Origin: an uncultured Alphaproteobacteria bacterium
GTDB lineage: Bacteria; Pseudomonadota; Alphaproteobacteria; UBA6615
DNA length: 64,000 nt
Assembly: GCA_943787745.1 (NCBI GenBank)
Contig: CALSNJ010000002.1
Span: forward strand, 942,125-1,006,124
Direction: 5' to 3'
Shown: in pieces, positions 20,277 to 30,188 of the stretch
Layout: each line of letters starts with the position of its first letter
Numbering within the stretch: position 1 is the stretch's first letter
Position numbers and translations under genes: made by a program
The notes under the pieces: model-generated
Database searches by the model: none
What the model was told of the DNA's origin: nothing
What the model saw: only the letters and a program-made list of their open reading frames with translations

Positions 20277-23234
20277 TCAATTCGCTTGCAGTCCGACCTT
20301 CCCACTGTCTGCGATTAGCAGCTTCCAGCCCTCTGCGGGCGTGTCGAGCAGATCAAGATGACCGGCGAGATAATATAATCGCGCTGCATCGGGACCCGTC
20401 GCTGTGCAGAATCGATCTTGCAAATAGAATGGCGGGGTCGCCTGATAGTAGAGACGCGCACGCACAGACGCCGGGGTTCCGGCGATTTCAGCACGATCCA
20501 CCACATATTTCAGCGTATCACCGCCGCCGTCGCGATAGTCGGGATCATTGCCGATGGCAGTTGATCCGGCATCTTCCGCCAGATCATCACCTGCACCCAG
20601 CGCCCGGGAAATTTCCTTGCGCTCTTCAAGCGGCAGATACCCCTCCGGCAACAACCGGTTGTCCTTCACCTCTGCGCAAATCGACAGGAAGCTCGTCGTC
20701 AGTTCGCCCTCCGCCTTGGCATCATGTCCGCACGTGACATCCGCACGATCGGGCGGTGTTGAAACCAGCTCCTGATAGATCTGCACCTGGTTCTGGGCCG
20801 ACACTGTCTGGAAATGCGGCTGATGCGCCCGGCTGGCACGATCTTCAGGAACCTTACAGCTCGGGCCCCACCAGACCTCGCCTGCCACGGGTTCGCCCTT
20901 CTGATCGATCAGCCGTCCCACATTGTCCGTCCGTCCCGACGCCCAGAGAATTTTGCCGTCTTCATCGAGCACTTCAAAAGTCACAAAGCTCCGCCGGAAG
21001 CCAACCCCGGAAGGAAATTTGTGGCCAACTTTGTTCCTGATCGCCACAGAAGCGCTCAGTTGTGAACCATCCAGATCCACATCATCCACAGCGATCGTCG
21101 CAACGAAGTTCTTCGCGTTGTCATAAATCTGATTTTCGGTCTGAACGACGGGCGGCACACCTTTGCTGACAAGCATCGGGTCCAGAGTTCGCAAACCGAG
21201 AATATCAGGGAACTGCCGCGCCATGCGAACCAGGAACATGTTCAGGCCGACAAATACATGAGGTGCGTAACCATCACGCTCCTCCAGGTTGATCTGGTCG
21301 GGCGCAGCCGTGAAGTCCGCCGCCGGAAATCCGGTATGTTCCTGAATGCTGGCGATCTTGCTTTGCGCCGGGTTGCCCGAAGGCATGTGACAATCATTGC
21401 ACTCCCCAGCCTGTGCACCAGGCCCACTCGGGAGTTCACCGCCATAAAGAGTCTGACCCGAGCGATGGGCACTGAAGGCCCATTCAGCATAGGTCGTCTG
21501 CTCATAAACTTGGGCAACCGTCTTGCCACGATGGAGAACGGGCAAATGCACTGTGTGGCAGCTGCCGCAGACTTCCGAAGACGTGATCGACGGGTCCGCA
21601 TGAGGGCTGATTCCAATGGCCGCCTGCATCGGCAGCGTCTTGGGATCCTCAAAAGGTCCGATGATTTTGTTACCATCCCCAACAAGGAAGGAGCCGGTGA
21701 AGGTCTTCGCAAAGCCCGACATGCCGGGATTGAGGGCCTCCTGTCGTTCGACGGCACAGGCATTGCGCTCACTTCCCGCATGCTGCTTCGTTGCTTCAGT
21801 GCCAAGCGCCATCTGATGACAAGCCATGCACGAAATGCCGTCTCGCGCCAAAGCGCCATATCCCGCCTTGTCGACATGAGGGTTATTGGCGGGCCAGGGC
21901 ACCGCATCAACATCCGTACGGCTGAATATTCCGCATTCGCCCGTCTCGGCATGATTTTCCATCTGCGCCTGACGTTGCCCGAGCACGCCATGGCAACCCA
22001 AACATGTTGTTTCAACCATGTCCCGGCTTTCCGGGTGGAAGGTCTGGGTTTCACTTGCCAGCTGGGCAAAGAAGATCGGGTCACGCCCGGCCAGTCCCAT
22101 CGGGGACGTTCTCCATGTGGCGTAAGGCGACATGTTGATCAGCTTGTCGCTGTTCGGATCGGGCACGGTCATATCGAAATGCAAACCGGTACTGCCCGCA
22201 TCATGACAGCCCACGCACTGATCCGAGGTCAGGAAGGGCCCATGATCTTCGGGCGGGTCGGCCGGCATGACGACGTTGTCATAGGTCTCCGACGGCATTG
22301 AGACAACGGTCTTGCGGGTCGGTGCAATGTCAGGCCATGGAAAGGCTTCGCGGAACCCTTCGAGCCAATCCTTCAGCGGCATATCGCCGTTCGGTTTGGG
22401 CGGCGTTGGCTTTACTTTTGCCACATGGTGGGAAGGAAGCGGCGTAAACAGCGCCTCGTTCTGGCTCAGATAGGCGATTGGTTCACCGGGCTCACCCTGA
22501 ATATTCCGGGTCGAGGAAAATGTCAGATTGTCGCGCGCGGAGGCATGGCAGTTCACGCAATACTGACCGAACCCCATCAGCGGGTAGCCGTTGCTCGCCT
22601 GATCCGCCGGGTAGTCTGGTTTCCAGCCGCTCCAGCCAAACCAGCCCCAGAACCAACCATCATGGGAGGCCTTGCTGTCTCGCACCATGACGGCGGCACC
22701 GCTTGTGGGCAGCAATTCGAGCGGGTTGACCGCATCACACCGCGCAGCGGGTGCAGGATACATCTCCTTGATGATCATGGCGCCGTCGGGCACCGGACTC
22801 GCATCGGGTCCATAACCCTCATCTTCGGCCGACCGGTTTTCGCGAATCCATTTGATTGCCTCCGGCGAGTACCAGATCACAACGGGCGCATGGACCCCAT
22901 GGTCTGCGCCAATCCACTGACCATCGACCAGCGTGGAGGTAAACGGACCGGTATCGCGCAGACGTTTATCCCGCACCCAGCCAGCTTCCGAATCACGGTG
23001 GCAAAAATTTCTGAGATAATCGCCGAGTTTGGCTTCGTACGCCGCCAAAGGCAGAGCACCTGGAGCGCGCACGGCATCGTGCAAAAGCGCGCACATCGCG
23101 GGATCTTTTGGCACAAGGGGCTCAGATTGCCGGGCCGGACAGGCCTCCTGCGCATGGGCGACGCCCGATACGGCGAACAACGACACCAGAAACACAAATG
23201 TCCTGAAAAACTCTCGAGCCAAACCCCAACGCAT
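20277..23234 (-). CDS. Large secreted multiheme (six CXXCH) cytochrome c
   Basis: A 985-residue exported protein with signal peptide FFRTFVFLVSLFAVSGVAHA. Six covalent heme-attachment motifs are visible: CVNCH (about residue 230), CVGCH, CLGCH, CMACH, CGSCH and CNDCH. Pro/Trp-rich stretches such as WFWGWFGWSGW lie between. The C-terminal third has no heme motif and contains VAIRNKVGHKFPSGVGFRRS, a segment common in periplasmic multiheme cytochromes of the octaheme or c554-like type. It should carry electrons in the periplasm, perhaps as part of an oxidoreductase. No partner gene is adjacent. Catalytic role unknown. Confidence 0.85.
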   Translation of the reverse strand: MRWGLAREFFRTFVFLVSLFAVSGVAHAQEACPARQSEPLVPKDPAMCALLHDAVRAPGALPLAAYEAKLGDYLRNFCHRDSEAGWVRDKRLRDTGPFTSTLVDGQWIGADHGVHAPVVIWYSPEAIKWIRENRSAEDEGYGPDASPVPDGAMIIKEMYPAPAARCDAVNPLELLPTSGAAVMVRDSKASHDGWFWGWFGWSGWKPDYPADQASNGYPLMGFGQYCVNCHASARDNLTFSSTRNIQGEPGEPIAYLSQNEALFTPLPSHHVAKVKPTPPKPNGDMPLKDWLEGFREAFPWPDIAPTRKTVVSMPSETYDNVVMPADPPEDHGPFLTSDQCVGCHDAGSTGLHFDMTVPDPNSDKLINMSPYATWRTSPMGLAGRDPIFFAQLASETQTFHPESRDMVETTCLGCHGVLGQRQAQMENHAETGECGIFSRTDVDAVPWPANNPHVDKAGYGALARDGISCMACHQMALGTEATKQHAGSERNACAVERQEALNPGMSGFAKTFTGSFLVGDGNKIIGPFEDPKTLPMQAAIGISPHADPSITSSEVCGSCHTVHLPVLHRGKTVAQVYEQTTYAEWAFSAHRSGQTLYGGELPSGPGAQAGECNDCHMPSGNPAQSKIASIQEHTGFPAADFTAAPDQINLEERDGYAPHVFVGLNMFLVRMARQFPDILGLRTLDPMLVSKGVPPVVQTENQIYDNAKNFVATIAVDDVDLDGSQLSASVAIRNKVGHKFPSGVGFRRSFVTFEVLDEDGKILWASGRTDNVGRLIDQKGEPVAGEVWWGPSCKVPEDRASRAHQPHFQTVSAQNQVQIYQELVSTPPDRADVTCGHDAKAEGELTTSFLSICAEVKDNRLLPEGYLPLEERKEISRALGAGDDLAEDAGSTAIGNDPDYRDGGGDTLKYVVDRAEIAGTPASVRARLYYQATPPFYLQDRFCTATGPDAARLYYLAGHLDLLDTPAEGWKLLIADSGKVGLQAN

Positions 23235-23271
23235 AGATGACCCCCCCTGTTCACGGAAAGGTTATCACTGT

Positions 23272-24168
23272 TTATTCAGCAGCGGAACGCCTGTCAGGCC
23301 CTGCCCGCATGATCAGCCACAACCCAACCAGAACAATCGCAACGCCTGAGAGATGCCGCACCGTCAACTCACCCTCACCTGCCAGCGCCGCGACAACCAC
23401 GCCGAGCGGCGGAACAAGAAAAGCATAAAGTGAGGTGAAGGCTGCGCCAGCTCTGGCGATCAGCAGATAATACAGCAGGTAGGCAAGGCCGGTGCCCAAG
23501 AGCCCCGAAAAGGCAACACCGAGCAAATCGGATCGTGCCGGCATGCCTTTGGGCATTCCATCAAAGACAAGTGCCGCAACCGCCAGCCCGATGCTCGAGA
23601 ACGCGACAATCCAGAAGGTCAGCGCATACTGATCAAGGTCGGCGGTCCGGCGCGCGGCATAGAGACCGTTGGCCACGAAGACGACGCCGCCCGCTAGCAT
23701 AATCGCGATCCCTTTGAGTTCGGATTGATTCTGCATCAGCTTGTCCGGGTCCGCGAACACTACGATACCAGCCACCGCGATCCCGACACCGAGAAAATTC
23801 AGCACACTTGCTGGCGTGGTCCGAAATACACACGCCGCCACCAGAAATGTCAGAATCGGCACCGCGGTTCCGATAACTGTTGCCATATCCGGTGAGATCG
23901 AATTCTCGGCCATGACCGTGCTGAGCTGCGGCAATCCAACGGCTGTAAGCGCCATGATCAATGGCACGACGGGATTCGCACGGAGAGTGGGCAGCAATTC
24001 GCGTCGCATACACAGACGAATGCCGACAAAAAGGAACAATGCAGCCACGAGCGTGATCGCAGCTGATGCCGTCAACGCCTCCAGCCCGGCATCCGCCGAA
24101 GCAATGCCGAGGTAATTGGACGCCCAGGCAAAAGACAATGCCAAGAGGATCGCAATGTTGATTTTCAT
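23272..24168 (-). CDS. EamA/DMT-family transporter
   Basis: A 298-residue integral membrane protein with ten predicted helices in two EamA repeats. The first begins ILLALSFAWASNYLGIASAD. The second carries the family signature YLLYYLLIARAGAAFTSLYA followed by LVPPLGVVVAALAGEGELTV. Such proteins usually export small metabolites or amino acids from the cytoplasm. Substrate cannot be inferred. It lies in a run of minus-strand genes between the multiheme cytochrome and two glutathione S-transferases, without a shared operon signal that I can see. Confidence 0.9.
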   Translation of the reverse strand: MKINIAILLALSFAWASNYLGIASADAGLEALTASAAITLVAALFLFVGIRLCMRRELLPTLRANPVVPLIMALTAVGLPQLSTVMAENSISPDMATVIGTAVPILTFLVAACVFRTTPASVLNFLGVGIAVAGIVVFADPDKLMQNQSELKGIAIMLAGGVVFVANGLYAARRTADLDQYALTFWIVAFSSIGLAVAALVFDGMPKGMPARSDLLGVAFSGLLGTGLAYLLYYLLIARAGAAFTSLYAFLVPPLGVVVAALAGEGELTVRHLSGVAIVLVGLWLIMRAGPDRRSAAE

Positions 24169-24210
24169 TTAGGCCCGCCCCCGCGAAACTCAATTCTGCC
24201 GAACGAATTG

Positions 24211-24819
24211 TTAGGCCAACAGCACCGTTTTCGTACTGTCCATCGCCATCATCCGCAAGAGCCAGCTGTTTATGTTTTTTGTGTCAGACAACAACACTTC
24301 GCTCTCGGGCGTCTGCGAAAGGTAATCAAGCGTTGGAACGAGAAAGAAGTCTGCCAGCGTGACGCGGTTACCCGCAAGGAATTCAGACCCCGCCAAACCC
24401 TTTTCCAGCATAGTGAGACACTTCTCTGCTTCGGGCATCGCGGCGGCAATCTTCTCCTCGTTGGAAGGTTTGCGCAGCATCCGTTCGATCGCGATCGAAG
24501 ATCCCAATATCGGGTTCAGATAGGCGTTGTAGACAGAAAGCCACTGATCCATCCGCGCCCTGTCTTCGATGGTCGGAGGCTGCAATGCCGGACCATCGAA
24601 CGCGGCATCAATATACCGCGTGATGGCCAGTGTTTCGTAGAGCGCGAGATCACCATGTGTCATCGCCGGGACCTTTCCCCAGGGATGTCGGGCCAACTGC
24701 TCCAGCGTCTGCGGCATGACCGGGTCATAGGTATAGGCGACGCCCTTCTCGGCCAGCACAATCTGGCAGGTGCGGACATAATTGCTCCGCGGACTGCCGT
24801 GCAAAATCAGCTCTGACAA
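24211..24819 (-). CDS. Glutathione S-transferase family protein
   Basis: A 202-residue GST. N-terminal thioredoxin fold MSELILHGSPRSNYVRTCQI, then HPWGKVPAMTHGDLALYETL with the cis-Pro and Glu/Thr glutathione contacts, and ITRYIDAAFDG. The C-terminal helical domain contains FLAGNRVTLADFFLVPTLDY, the conserved N-capping box and Asp. The SPRSN serine region is the likely catalytic site. Cytoplasmic detoxification or isomerisation is expected. Its neighbour on the same strand is a YghU-type GST. Confidence 0.9.
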   Translation of the reverse strand: MSELILHGSPRSNYVRTCQIVLAEKGVAYTYDPVMPQTLEQLARHPWGKVPAMTHGDLALYETLAITRYIDAAFDGPALQPPTIEDRARMDQWLSVYNAYLNPILGSSIAIERMLRKPSNEEKIAAAMPEAEKCLTMLEKGLAGSEFLAGNRVTLADFFLVPTLDYLSQTPESEVLLSDTKNINSWLLRMMAMDSTKTVLLA

Positions 24820-24857
24820 AATGCCCTCCTGAACCGGGATGGGTTCACGCGCTCAGA

Positions 24858-25700
24858 TCAACTGATGTCGCTGGCATCGTGACGGTTGTGCACCTGTAGC
24901 TCTTCGGGGCCCGAGGTCTTGTTAACCCGACGGCCTCTCTGGACGGCCGGGCGTTCCTCAATCTGTTCGGCCCATCGCACCACGTTCTTGTAGGAGGCGA
25001 CATCCAGGAATTCGGCAGCTTCATACTGATTGTGCAGTACGAGGTTTCCGTACCAGGCGTAGGTCGCAATATCAGCGATGTTGTAGTCGTCACCGCTCAG
25101 ATAGGCCCGCTTTGCCAAATTTTGGTCCAGAACATCGAGCTGACGCTTAACTTCCATGGCAAAGCGATCAATCGGGTATTCGAAATGCTCGGGCGCATAG
25201 TGATAGAAATGCCCGAAGCCGCCACCGAGATAAGGCGCGCTGCCCATCTGCCAGAACAGCCATGACATGCACTCCGCGCGCGCAGAGGGATCTTTGGGCA
25301 GGAACGCATCAAACTTCTCAGCCAGATAGAACAGGATCGCACCGGACTCGAACACTCGCGTGGGCGTCGGTGTGCTGACATCCAGCAGGGCCGGAATTTT
25401 TGAATTCGGATTCACATCGACAAAACCGCTGCCGAACTGCTCACCCTCACCAATGCGGATCAGCCACGCGTCGTACTCGGCCTCTTCCTTTCCGAGGGCA
25501 AGAAGCTCCTCGAACATCACCGTCACTTTGACGCCGTTTGGTGTTGCGAGCGAATAGAGCTGATGCGGATGCTTCCCGACAGGAAGTTCCTTTTCCTGCA
25601 TGGCGCCGGCGATCGGCCGGTTGGTGCTGGCCCACTTGCCACCAGATTCCTTGTCCCATTCCCAGACTTTCGGCGGTGTGTATTTCGATGAATCGCTCAT
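24858..25700 (-). CDS. yghU: YghU-like glutathione-dependent disulfide-bond oxidoreductase
   Basis: A 280-residue Nu-class GST. It shows the YghU-type N-terminal extension (YTPPKVWEWDKESGGKWAST then NRPIAGAMQEKELPVGKHPH) ahead of the thioredoxin fold (LYSLATPNGVKVTVMFEELL). NPNSKIPALLD, FESGAILFYLAEKF and SWLFWQMGSAPYLGGGFGHF follow. These enzymes bind two glutathiones and reduce disulfides. I chose ATG 25700 because the product then matches the family; the longer frame to 25817 adds residues with no family resemblance. Function is inferred from close similarity to the known family. Confidence 0.9.
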   Translation of the reverse strand: MSDSSKYTPPKVWEWDKESGGKWASTNRPIAGAMQEKELPVGKHPHQLYSLATPNGVKVTVMFEELLALGKEEAEYDAWLIRIGEGEQFGSGFVDVNPNSKIPALLDVSTPTPTRVFESGAILFYLAEKFDAFLPKDPSARAECMSWLFWQMGSAPYLGGGFGHFYHYAPEHFEYPIDRFAMEVKRQLDVLDQNLAKRAYLSGDDYNIADIATYAWYGNLVLHNQYEAAEFLDVASYKNVVRWAEQIEERPAVQRGRRVNKTSGPEELQVHNRHDASDIS

Positions 25701-25854
25701 GGGAGTCACTTTCTTGATTTGGTCAGAGGGGCTTGGCAAAGCACAAGCTGTTTGGTCCGTGCATGAAATTGTATCTGGGACCCGGTTTAGATCAAAGCAA
25801 GGCCCGAAACCACGCACATCCGCTCTAAACTGGTCCGCTAACTGGACACGGGTC

Positions 25855-26850
25855 CTATTCCGGACGGATCAAAATCTTGCCGTCACGCGATTCGCGGGCC
25901 GCGTGAGCCGCGGCGTCTCCGATATCTGCAAAACTGTATTCGCCCGCGACAGCCATATGCAGCACACCCGCATCCATCTGCTGCGCAAATCCCGAATACA
26001 GTTCCTGAATGGCTTCAGGCGTCGCCTGCTGCAGCCACTGAGAAACCCAGAAACCACGCATGACGATGTTTCGGAAATGCAAATGTCCGCCGTAAATCTG
26101 GCACGGCTCTTTGCTGAGGACACCATAATTTACCAGCGTCGCGCCATTCGCCAGACATTGGGCCAACGCATCGGTTGCCGGACCGGCAATGGCATCAAGG
26201 GCGAGCCGAACCGGTTCTCCTGCGGTCGCCTCTTCCACCTTCTGCTTTAGTTCGGGCGATGGGCCACCGCTATGTTCGATAACCACAGCACCGGGGATAT
26301 CGAGGAGATGGGCACCAGAGTCCTTGCGCCGGACGATGTTCAAGGTGTGAATACCCCTGCTCCCGGCCAATTGGGCGAAACAAGTGCCCACAGCTGAGTT
26401 GGCAACATTCTGGATCGCCCAGTCACCGGCGACCAAATCCACATAGTCGCGCAGCATCAGGCCTGCTGTTGCCGGCCCGGAGCGCAGCATGGCGGCCTGC
26501 TGCAGATCAATACTGGCAGGAACGGGAATCAGAGTTTCGGTTTTCCGGACAATTTTGGACTGCCACGTCGGCCCGGTAATCGGCACCACCAGATCCCCCA
26601 CATCAAAGCCGGAAACCCCGTTCCCCATTTCGACGATACGGCCAACACCCTCACGTCCCATATCGCAGGGAAGCGGTGGAATTGTGCCGTATATGCCCTC
26701 GGTTAGCATGATGTCCGAGGGGTTGAGAGGCATCAAGATCATCTCGATGGCAACTTCGCCCGTACCCGGCTCTTGCGGATCGGGTGCCTCAACGCATTCA
26801 AGAACCTCAGCGGCGGGGCCGAAACGGCTAAACTGTATCTTCTTCATCAT
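25855..26850 (-). CDS. Zinc-independent MDR-family alcohol dehydrogenase / trans-2-enoyl-CoA reductase-like
   Basis: A 331-residue medium-chain dehydrogenase/reductase. N-terminal GroES-like domain: KKIQFSRFGPAAEVLECVEA, MPLNPSDIMLTEGIYGTIPP, PCDMGREGVGRIVEMGNGVS. Coenzyme domain: GDWAIQNVANSAVGTCFAQL replacing the usual GxGxxG, as in mitochondrial enoyl-CoA reductases and their bacterial relatives. No structural zinc cysteines are visible. It probably reduces a double bond with NADPH. Start at ATG 26850 (MMKKIQ), with GAG six bases upstream; the next codon ATG 26847 is equally possible. The longer frame to 26949 is not family-like. Confidence 0.85.
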   Translation of the reverse strand: MMKKIQFSRFGPAAEVLECVEAPDPQEPGTGEVAIEMILMPLNPSDIMLTEGIYGTIPPLPCDMGREGVGRIVEMGNGVSGFDVGDLVVPITGPTWQSKIVRKTETLIPVPASIDLQQAAMLRSGPATAGLMLRDYVDLVAGDWAIQNVANSAVGTCFAQLAGSRGIHTLNIVRRKDSGAHLLDIPGAVVIEHSGGPSPELKQKVEEATAGEPVRLALDAIAGPATDALAQCLANGATLVNYGVLSKEPCQIYGGHLHFRNIVMRGFWVSQWLQQATPEAIQELYSGFAQQMDAGVLHMAVAGEYSFADIGDAAAHAARESRDGKILIRPE

Positions 26851-27044
26851 GAATTTCTCGGAACCGTTGGGGCGCTTGCGGGTCAGGACCCTGGATTGGA
26901 CACACTTACAGAAAACCGCTCGCCCCAAACAGTCTTGACCGTTGCCCAATTAAAGTCCGGTCAAGCCACTTCAAAAAGGTAAAGTGCGTGGACTTCCCGC
27001 CACTGCGCACCCTAGAGTTTCAAAAAATAAACAGAGGAGCCGCC

Positions 27045-27911
27045 ATGACCGCCCAACCTCAAGACGTGATGTTGCAGCCGCAAGTTGAGGCCGAGCTCAA
27101 CTACCTCGACAATCTCGATGAGATTCCTGTGTTTGCCCAGTCGGAGAAGATTGGTGAATCCATACGGGTGAACGACAACCGTGCGCCACGCGAAATGTCG
27201 ATCTCAAATGCCCGGCTCATGCCCAACACATTCTCTCTTGATGTCGAGGGGTTCACGCTCGCTGAGCAGGTTACGAACGTGACCGATTTCAACGACGACG
27301 ACCAACTCGCCAACATTTATACGACAGAGGTTGAAAACCTGATTGCTGAAGCGACGGGCGGTTCCGTTGCGATCGTGTTTGATCACACCCGGCGCTCCAC
27401 AGATGTCGCGCACCGTGAGAAATATGCCTCTCGCGATCCGGTCCCCGCGCCTCATAGCGATTACACCGATGCTTCGGCCTTTCAACGCATGCGCGACAAG
27501 TTTGGCAACAAGGAAGCCGAGGACCGGCTGCAGCGCCGTTTCTCGATCATCAACGCCTGGAGGTCGATGTCCGGCACCTTGGAACAATGGCCGCTGACTG
27601 TGTGCGATGCGCGCACCATTGACGATTCCAGGTTGACCCAAACACGACGAGAGGCCCCCGTGCGGCCCGACCCATCCTTTGAATACAACCGGCCCAGCGA
27701 GACTCGCCATGCGATCTTTGACCCTAACCACAAATGGTTCTGGTACCCGCGCATGACCGCGGACGAGGTTCTGCTTTTCAAGAATTACGACACGCTGACC
27801 GACGGCACCGCGCGCTATGCGCTGCATTCAGCATTCAAAGATCCCAACACACCATCCAATGCTGCGCCTCGCGAAACCATCGAAACCCGGGCGTTCGTGT
27901 TCTACGACTAG
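27045..27911 (+). CDS. CmcJ/NvfI-family oxidoreductase
   Basis: A 288-residue protein starting MTAQPQDVMLQPQVEAELNY. Family blocks are YTTEVENLIAEATGGSVAIV, FDHTRRS, VPAPHSDYTDASAFQRM (with His and Asp as likely metal ligands), RRFSIINAWRSMSGTLEQWP, LTVCDARTI, and near the end WFWYPRMTADEVLLFKNYDT followed by RYALHSAFKDP. Members act in secondary metabolism as 2-oxoglutarate/iron-type oxygenases or related enzymes; the reaction here is unknown. The ATG at 27045 is preceded by GAGGAG at 27034-27039, which decides the start against the longer frame from 26988. Confidence 0.88.
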   Translation: MTAQPQDVMLQPQVEAELNYLDNLDEIPVFAQSEKIGESIRVNDNRAPREMSISNARLMPNTFSLDVEGFTLAEQVTNVTDFNDDDQLANIYTTEVENLIAEATGGSVAIVFDHTRRSTDVAHREKYASRDPVPAPHSDYTDASAFQRMRDKFGNKEAEDRLQRRFSIINAWRSMSGTLEQWPLTVCDARTIDDSRLTQTRREAPVRPDPSFEYNRPSETRHAIFDPNHKWFWYPRMTADEVLLFKNYDTLTDGTARYALHSAFKDPNTPSNAAPRETIETRAFVFYD

Positions 27912-28026
27912 AGCATATCCGAAAGCCGCTTGAATTCCTGATGCAAGGCCTTAGGTTCATCTGATCATTGCCCCACGCATACGAACCTGGATTGGCCGGG
28001 TTGATGTCAGGAGGGAAGGATCGATT

Positions 28027-28815
28027 ATGCTGACGCTACTCTCGCCTGCAAAAAAAATGGATATGGCCCCCGTCGAACCGGGCGTCCCCGTCACACAACC
28101 GGTTTTGCTCGATGATATGAACGAGCTTGCGACCGTCGCCAAAACCCAGAGCGCGGAAGACCTCAAGCGACTGATGCATATCAGCGACAACCTCGCGACC
28201 ATGAATTTCGAGCGCTTTCAGGCCTTCAACCTCGACAACCGCAGCAATTCGACCAAGCCGGCGGGTTTGGCCTTTGACGGCGATGTTTATTGGGGACTGG
28301 AGGCGGACAGCCTGTCCGAAGATACGCTTGTGTATGCGCAGGATCATTTACGCATCCTCTCTGGCCTTTATGGGGTTTTACGTCCGATGGACGCAATCCA
28401 GCCCTATCGCCTCGAGATGGGCACCAAAATGGCCAATAGCCGCGGCAAATCCCTTTATGAATTCTGGGGCGTGCGCATCGCCGATCAACTAAATACAGAG
28501 CTTGCTGATCACTCTGATACAACCGTGGTCAACCTCGCATCAAACGAGTATTTTAAGGCGGTAGACACCAAGGTGCTTGGGCGAAAAGTGATCGCAGCCA
28601 AGTTCCTGAATGTGAAGGATGGCGAGGCCCGATCCCTCATGTATTACGCCAAGCATGCGCGTGGGAGCATGGCACGCTGGATTATGGAACACCGCGTCGA
28701 TCGGGTTGATGGCTTGAAAGACTTCAATGCCGGTGGCTATTCCCTCGACACAGATGCCTCAACGGAGAATGAGCTGGTCTTTAGCCGGCCTCAGCCGCCC
28801 AAAAAAGGTAAGTGA
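28027..28815 (+). CDS. yaaA: Peroxide stress protein YaaA
   Basis: A 262-residue YaaA/DUF328 protein. It starts MLTLLSPAKKMDM and has the family blocks FDGDVYWGLEADSLSEDTLV, LRILSGLYGVLRPMDAIQPY, RLEMGTKMA and NLASNEYFKAVD. YaaA limits free iron and DNA damage during hydrogen peroxide stress in Escherichia coli; it binds DNA through a cantaloupe fold. Length is normal. It converges with rsgA downstream. Assignment is secure. Confidence 0.95.
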   Translation: MLTLLSPAKKMDMAPVEPGVPVTQPVLLDDMNELATVAKTQSAEDLKRLMHISDNLATMNFERFQAFNLDNRSNSTKPAGLAFDGDVYWGLEADSLSEDTLVYAQDHLRILSGLYGVLRPMDAIQPYRLEMGTKMANSRGKSLYEFWGVRIADQLNTELADHSDTTVVNLASNEYFKAVDTKVLGRKVIAAKFLNVKDGEARSLMYYAKHARGSMARWIMEHRVDRVDGLKDFNAGGYSLDTDASTENELVFSRPQPPKKGK

Positions 28816-28902
28816 GGCTGGTGTCCGGCGCATCCGGACAAGTCTCAGAAGAACTGCGCTGGCTGGTCCAGCACTATGCTCCGGTTCAAGGGCGACTCGC
28901 CC

Positions 28903-30012
28903 CTAGTCATTCCTCTGGTTCCTGCCAGTCTTTTGCTTTGTGACCCGGCGAACCATCTTGCCAAACGCTTTATCTTTGGACCGACGTTCAGCGAGGCTCG
29001 CAGAGTTAAAGACTTCTTCCGCCAGCAGCTTGCGCCATCGATCCAGCCGCGCCGTTTCGATCTCACCGTTTCCGATTGCCTGTCTCACAGCACATCCCGG
29101 TTCCGTCATGTGCCGGCAATCGTTAAACCGGCATTGAGTCGCAAGACTGCGAAGATCAGCGAAGACACCATCAATACCAAATGCAGCATCGTCCAACTGC
29201 AATTCGCGCATCCCGGGTGTGTCCAACACGATGCAACCATTCGGCACGAAATATAACTGTCGGCGTGTTGTCGTATGACGACCCTTGGCATCATCTTCAC
29301 GGATAGCTTGGGTTTCAATCGACTGCGTGCCCATCAGGGCGTTGGTCAGGGTCGATTTACCCACGCCAGATGACCCAAGAAACGCAACGGTTTCGCCTGG
29401 CTTGCACCATTCCGCCAACTTCACCTTTGGCTCATCACCCCGTGCATCAAGGGTGACAACGGAAACCTGCTCGGAAATCGCTTGCGCATCATCGACGTAG
29501 TTTTGCGTGCCAGAAACCAGATCAGCCTTTGTCAAAACGATGACCGGAGTGATGTCGGCATCAAACGCCAAGGCGATGTAACGCTCCAGCCGGGCGATAT
29601 TGAAATCCTGATTACAGGACGTCACGATAAACGCGGTATCGATGTTGGCCGCGATCAGCTGCACTTGGCGATCGGTTCCCGAAGCGCGGCGTTTCAAAAG
29701 GCTCTTTCGGTCCAAAATACGGCTTGATTGTGGATGTTCACGATCAAATAGCAGCCAATCGCCTACAGTTGCACCGGAATGCGTTGCGATTGTCTCGTTG
29801 ATGCCTTCACCGATGATATGCAGCGTATTGCGAAGGACCTCAACGATGCGGACCGGCGGCGTCTCTGCCAATTCGTCCACACTGATTTGATTGGCAAAAT
29901 AGGGTTCCCACCCAAGCGTTGCGAGCGTTGATCGCTGGCATGACGATGCCCCGCTTGTCACATCGGACGGAAGGATTTTGGAATAATCCCCGGTCATTGG
30001 GTCAACTTTCAT
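28903..30012 (-). CDS. rsgA: Ribosome small subunit-dependent GTPase A
   Basis: A circularly permuted GTPase that helps mature the 30S subunit. An OB-fold occupies the first 110 residues. Motifs appear in permuted order: G4 LTKADL, then G1 GSSGVGKSTL, G2 region RHTTTRRQLYF and G3 DTPGMREL. A C-terminal zinc knuckle has CRFNDCRHMTEPGCAV. With the ATG at 30012 the product is 369 residues. An ATG at 29997 (MTGDYSK) would also match relatives, and a TTG at 30102 opens a longer frame; no start has a strong ribosome-binding site, so the N-terminus is uncertain by up to 30 residues. Confidence 0.92.
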   Translation of the reverse strand: MKVDPMTGDYSKILPSDVTSGASSCQRSTLATLGWEPYFANQISVDELAETPPVRIVEVLRNTLHIIGEGINETIATHSGATVGDWLLFDREHPQSSRILDRKSLLKRRASGTDRQVQLIAANIDTAFIVTSCNQDFNIARLERYIALAFDADITPVIVLTKADLVSGTQNYVDDAQAISEQVSVVTLDARGDEPKVKLAEWCKPGETVAFLGSSGVGKSTLTNALMGTQSIETQAIREDDAKGRHTTTRRQLYFVPNGCIVLDTPGMRELQLDDAAFGIDGVFADLRSLATQCRFNDCRHMTEPGCAVRQAIGNGEIETARLDRWRKLLAEEVFNSASLAERRSKDKAFGKMVRRVTKQKTGRNQRND

Positions 30013-30129
30013 GTCTAAGCCACAGGCATTGCGTAGGGCTAAAATATCAGTGGTGTCTAAAATCCGGAATCTAGCAACCCGCCGAACAGATGCTGGCAGC
30101 AAATCACCGTTTTTTTTTGAATTAGCTTC

Positions 30130-30148
30130 GGGCGGATTGTAGCCGCCC
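30130..30148. repeat. Inverted repeat upstream of rsgA
   Basis: GGGCGG and CCGCCC form a 6-bp GC-only stem around ATTGTAG, about 120 bp upstream of the rsgA start, next to an A/T-run. It may be a terminator for leftward transcription or an operator. Confidence 0.35.
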
Positions 30149-30188
30149 TACTTTACCATGACAGCAAACCTACACCCTGATGATATTG

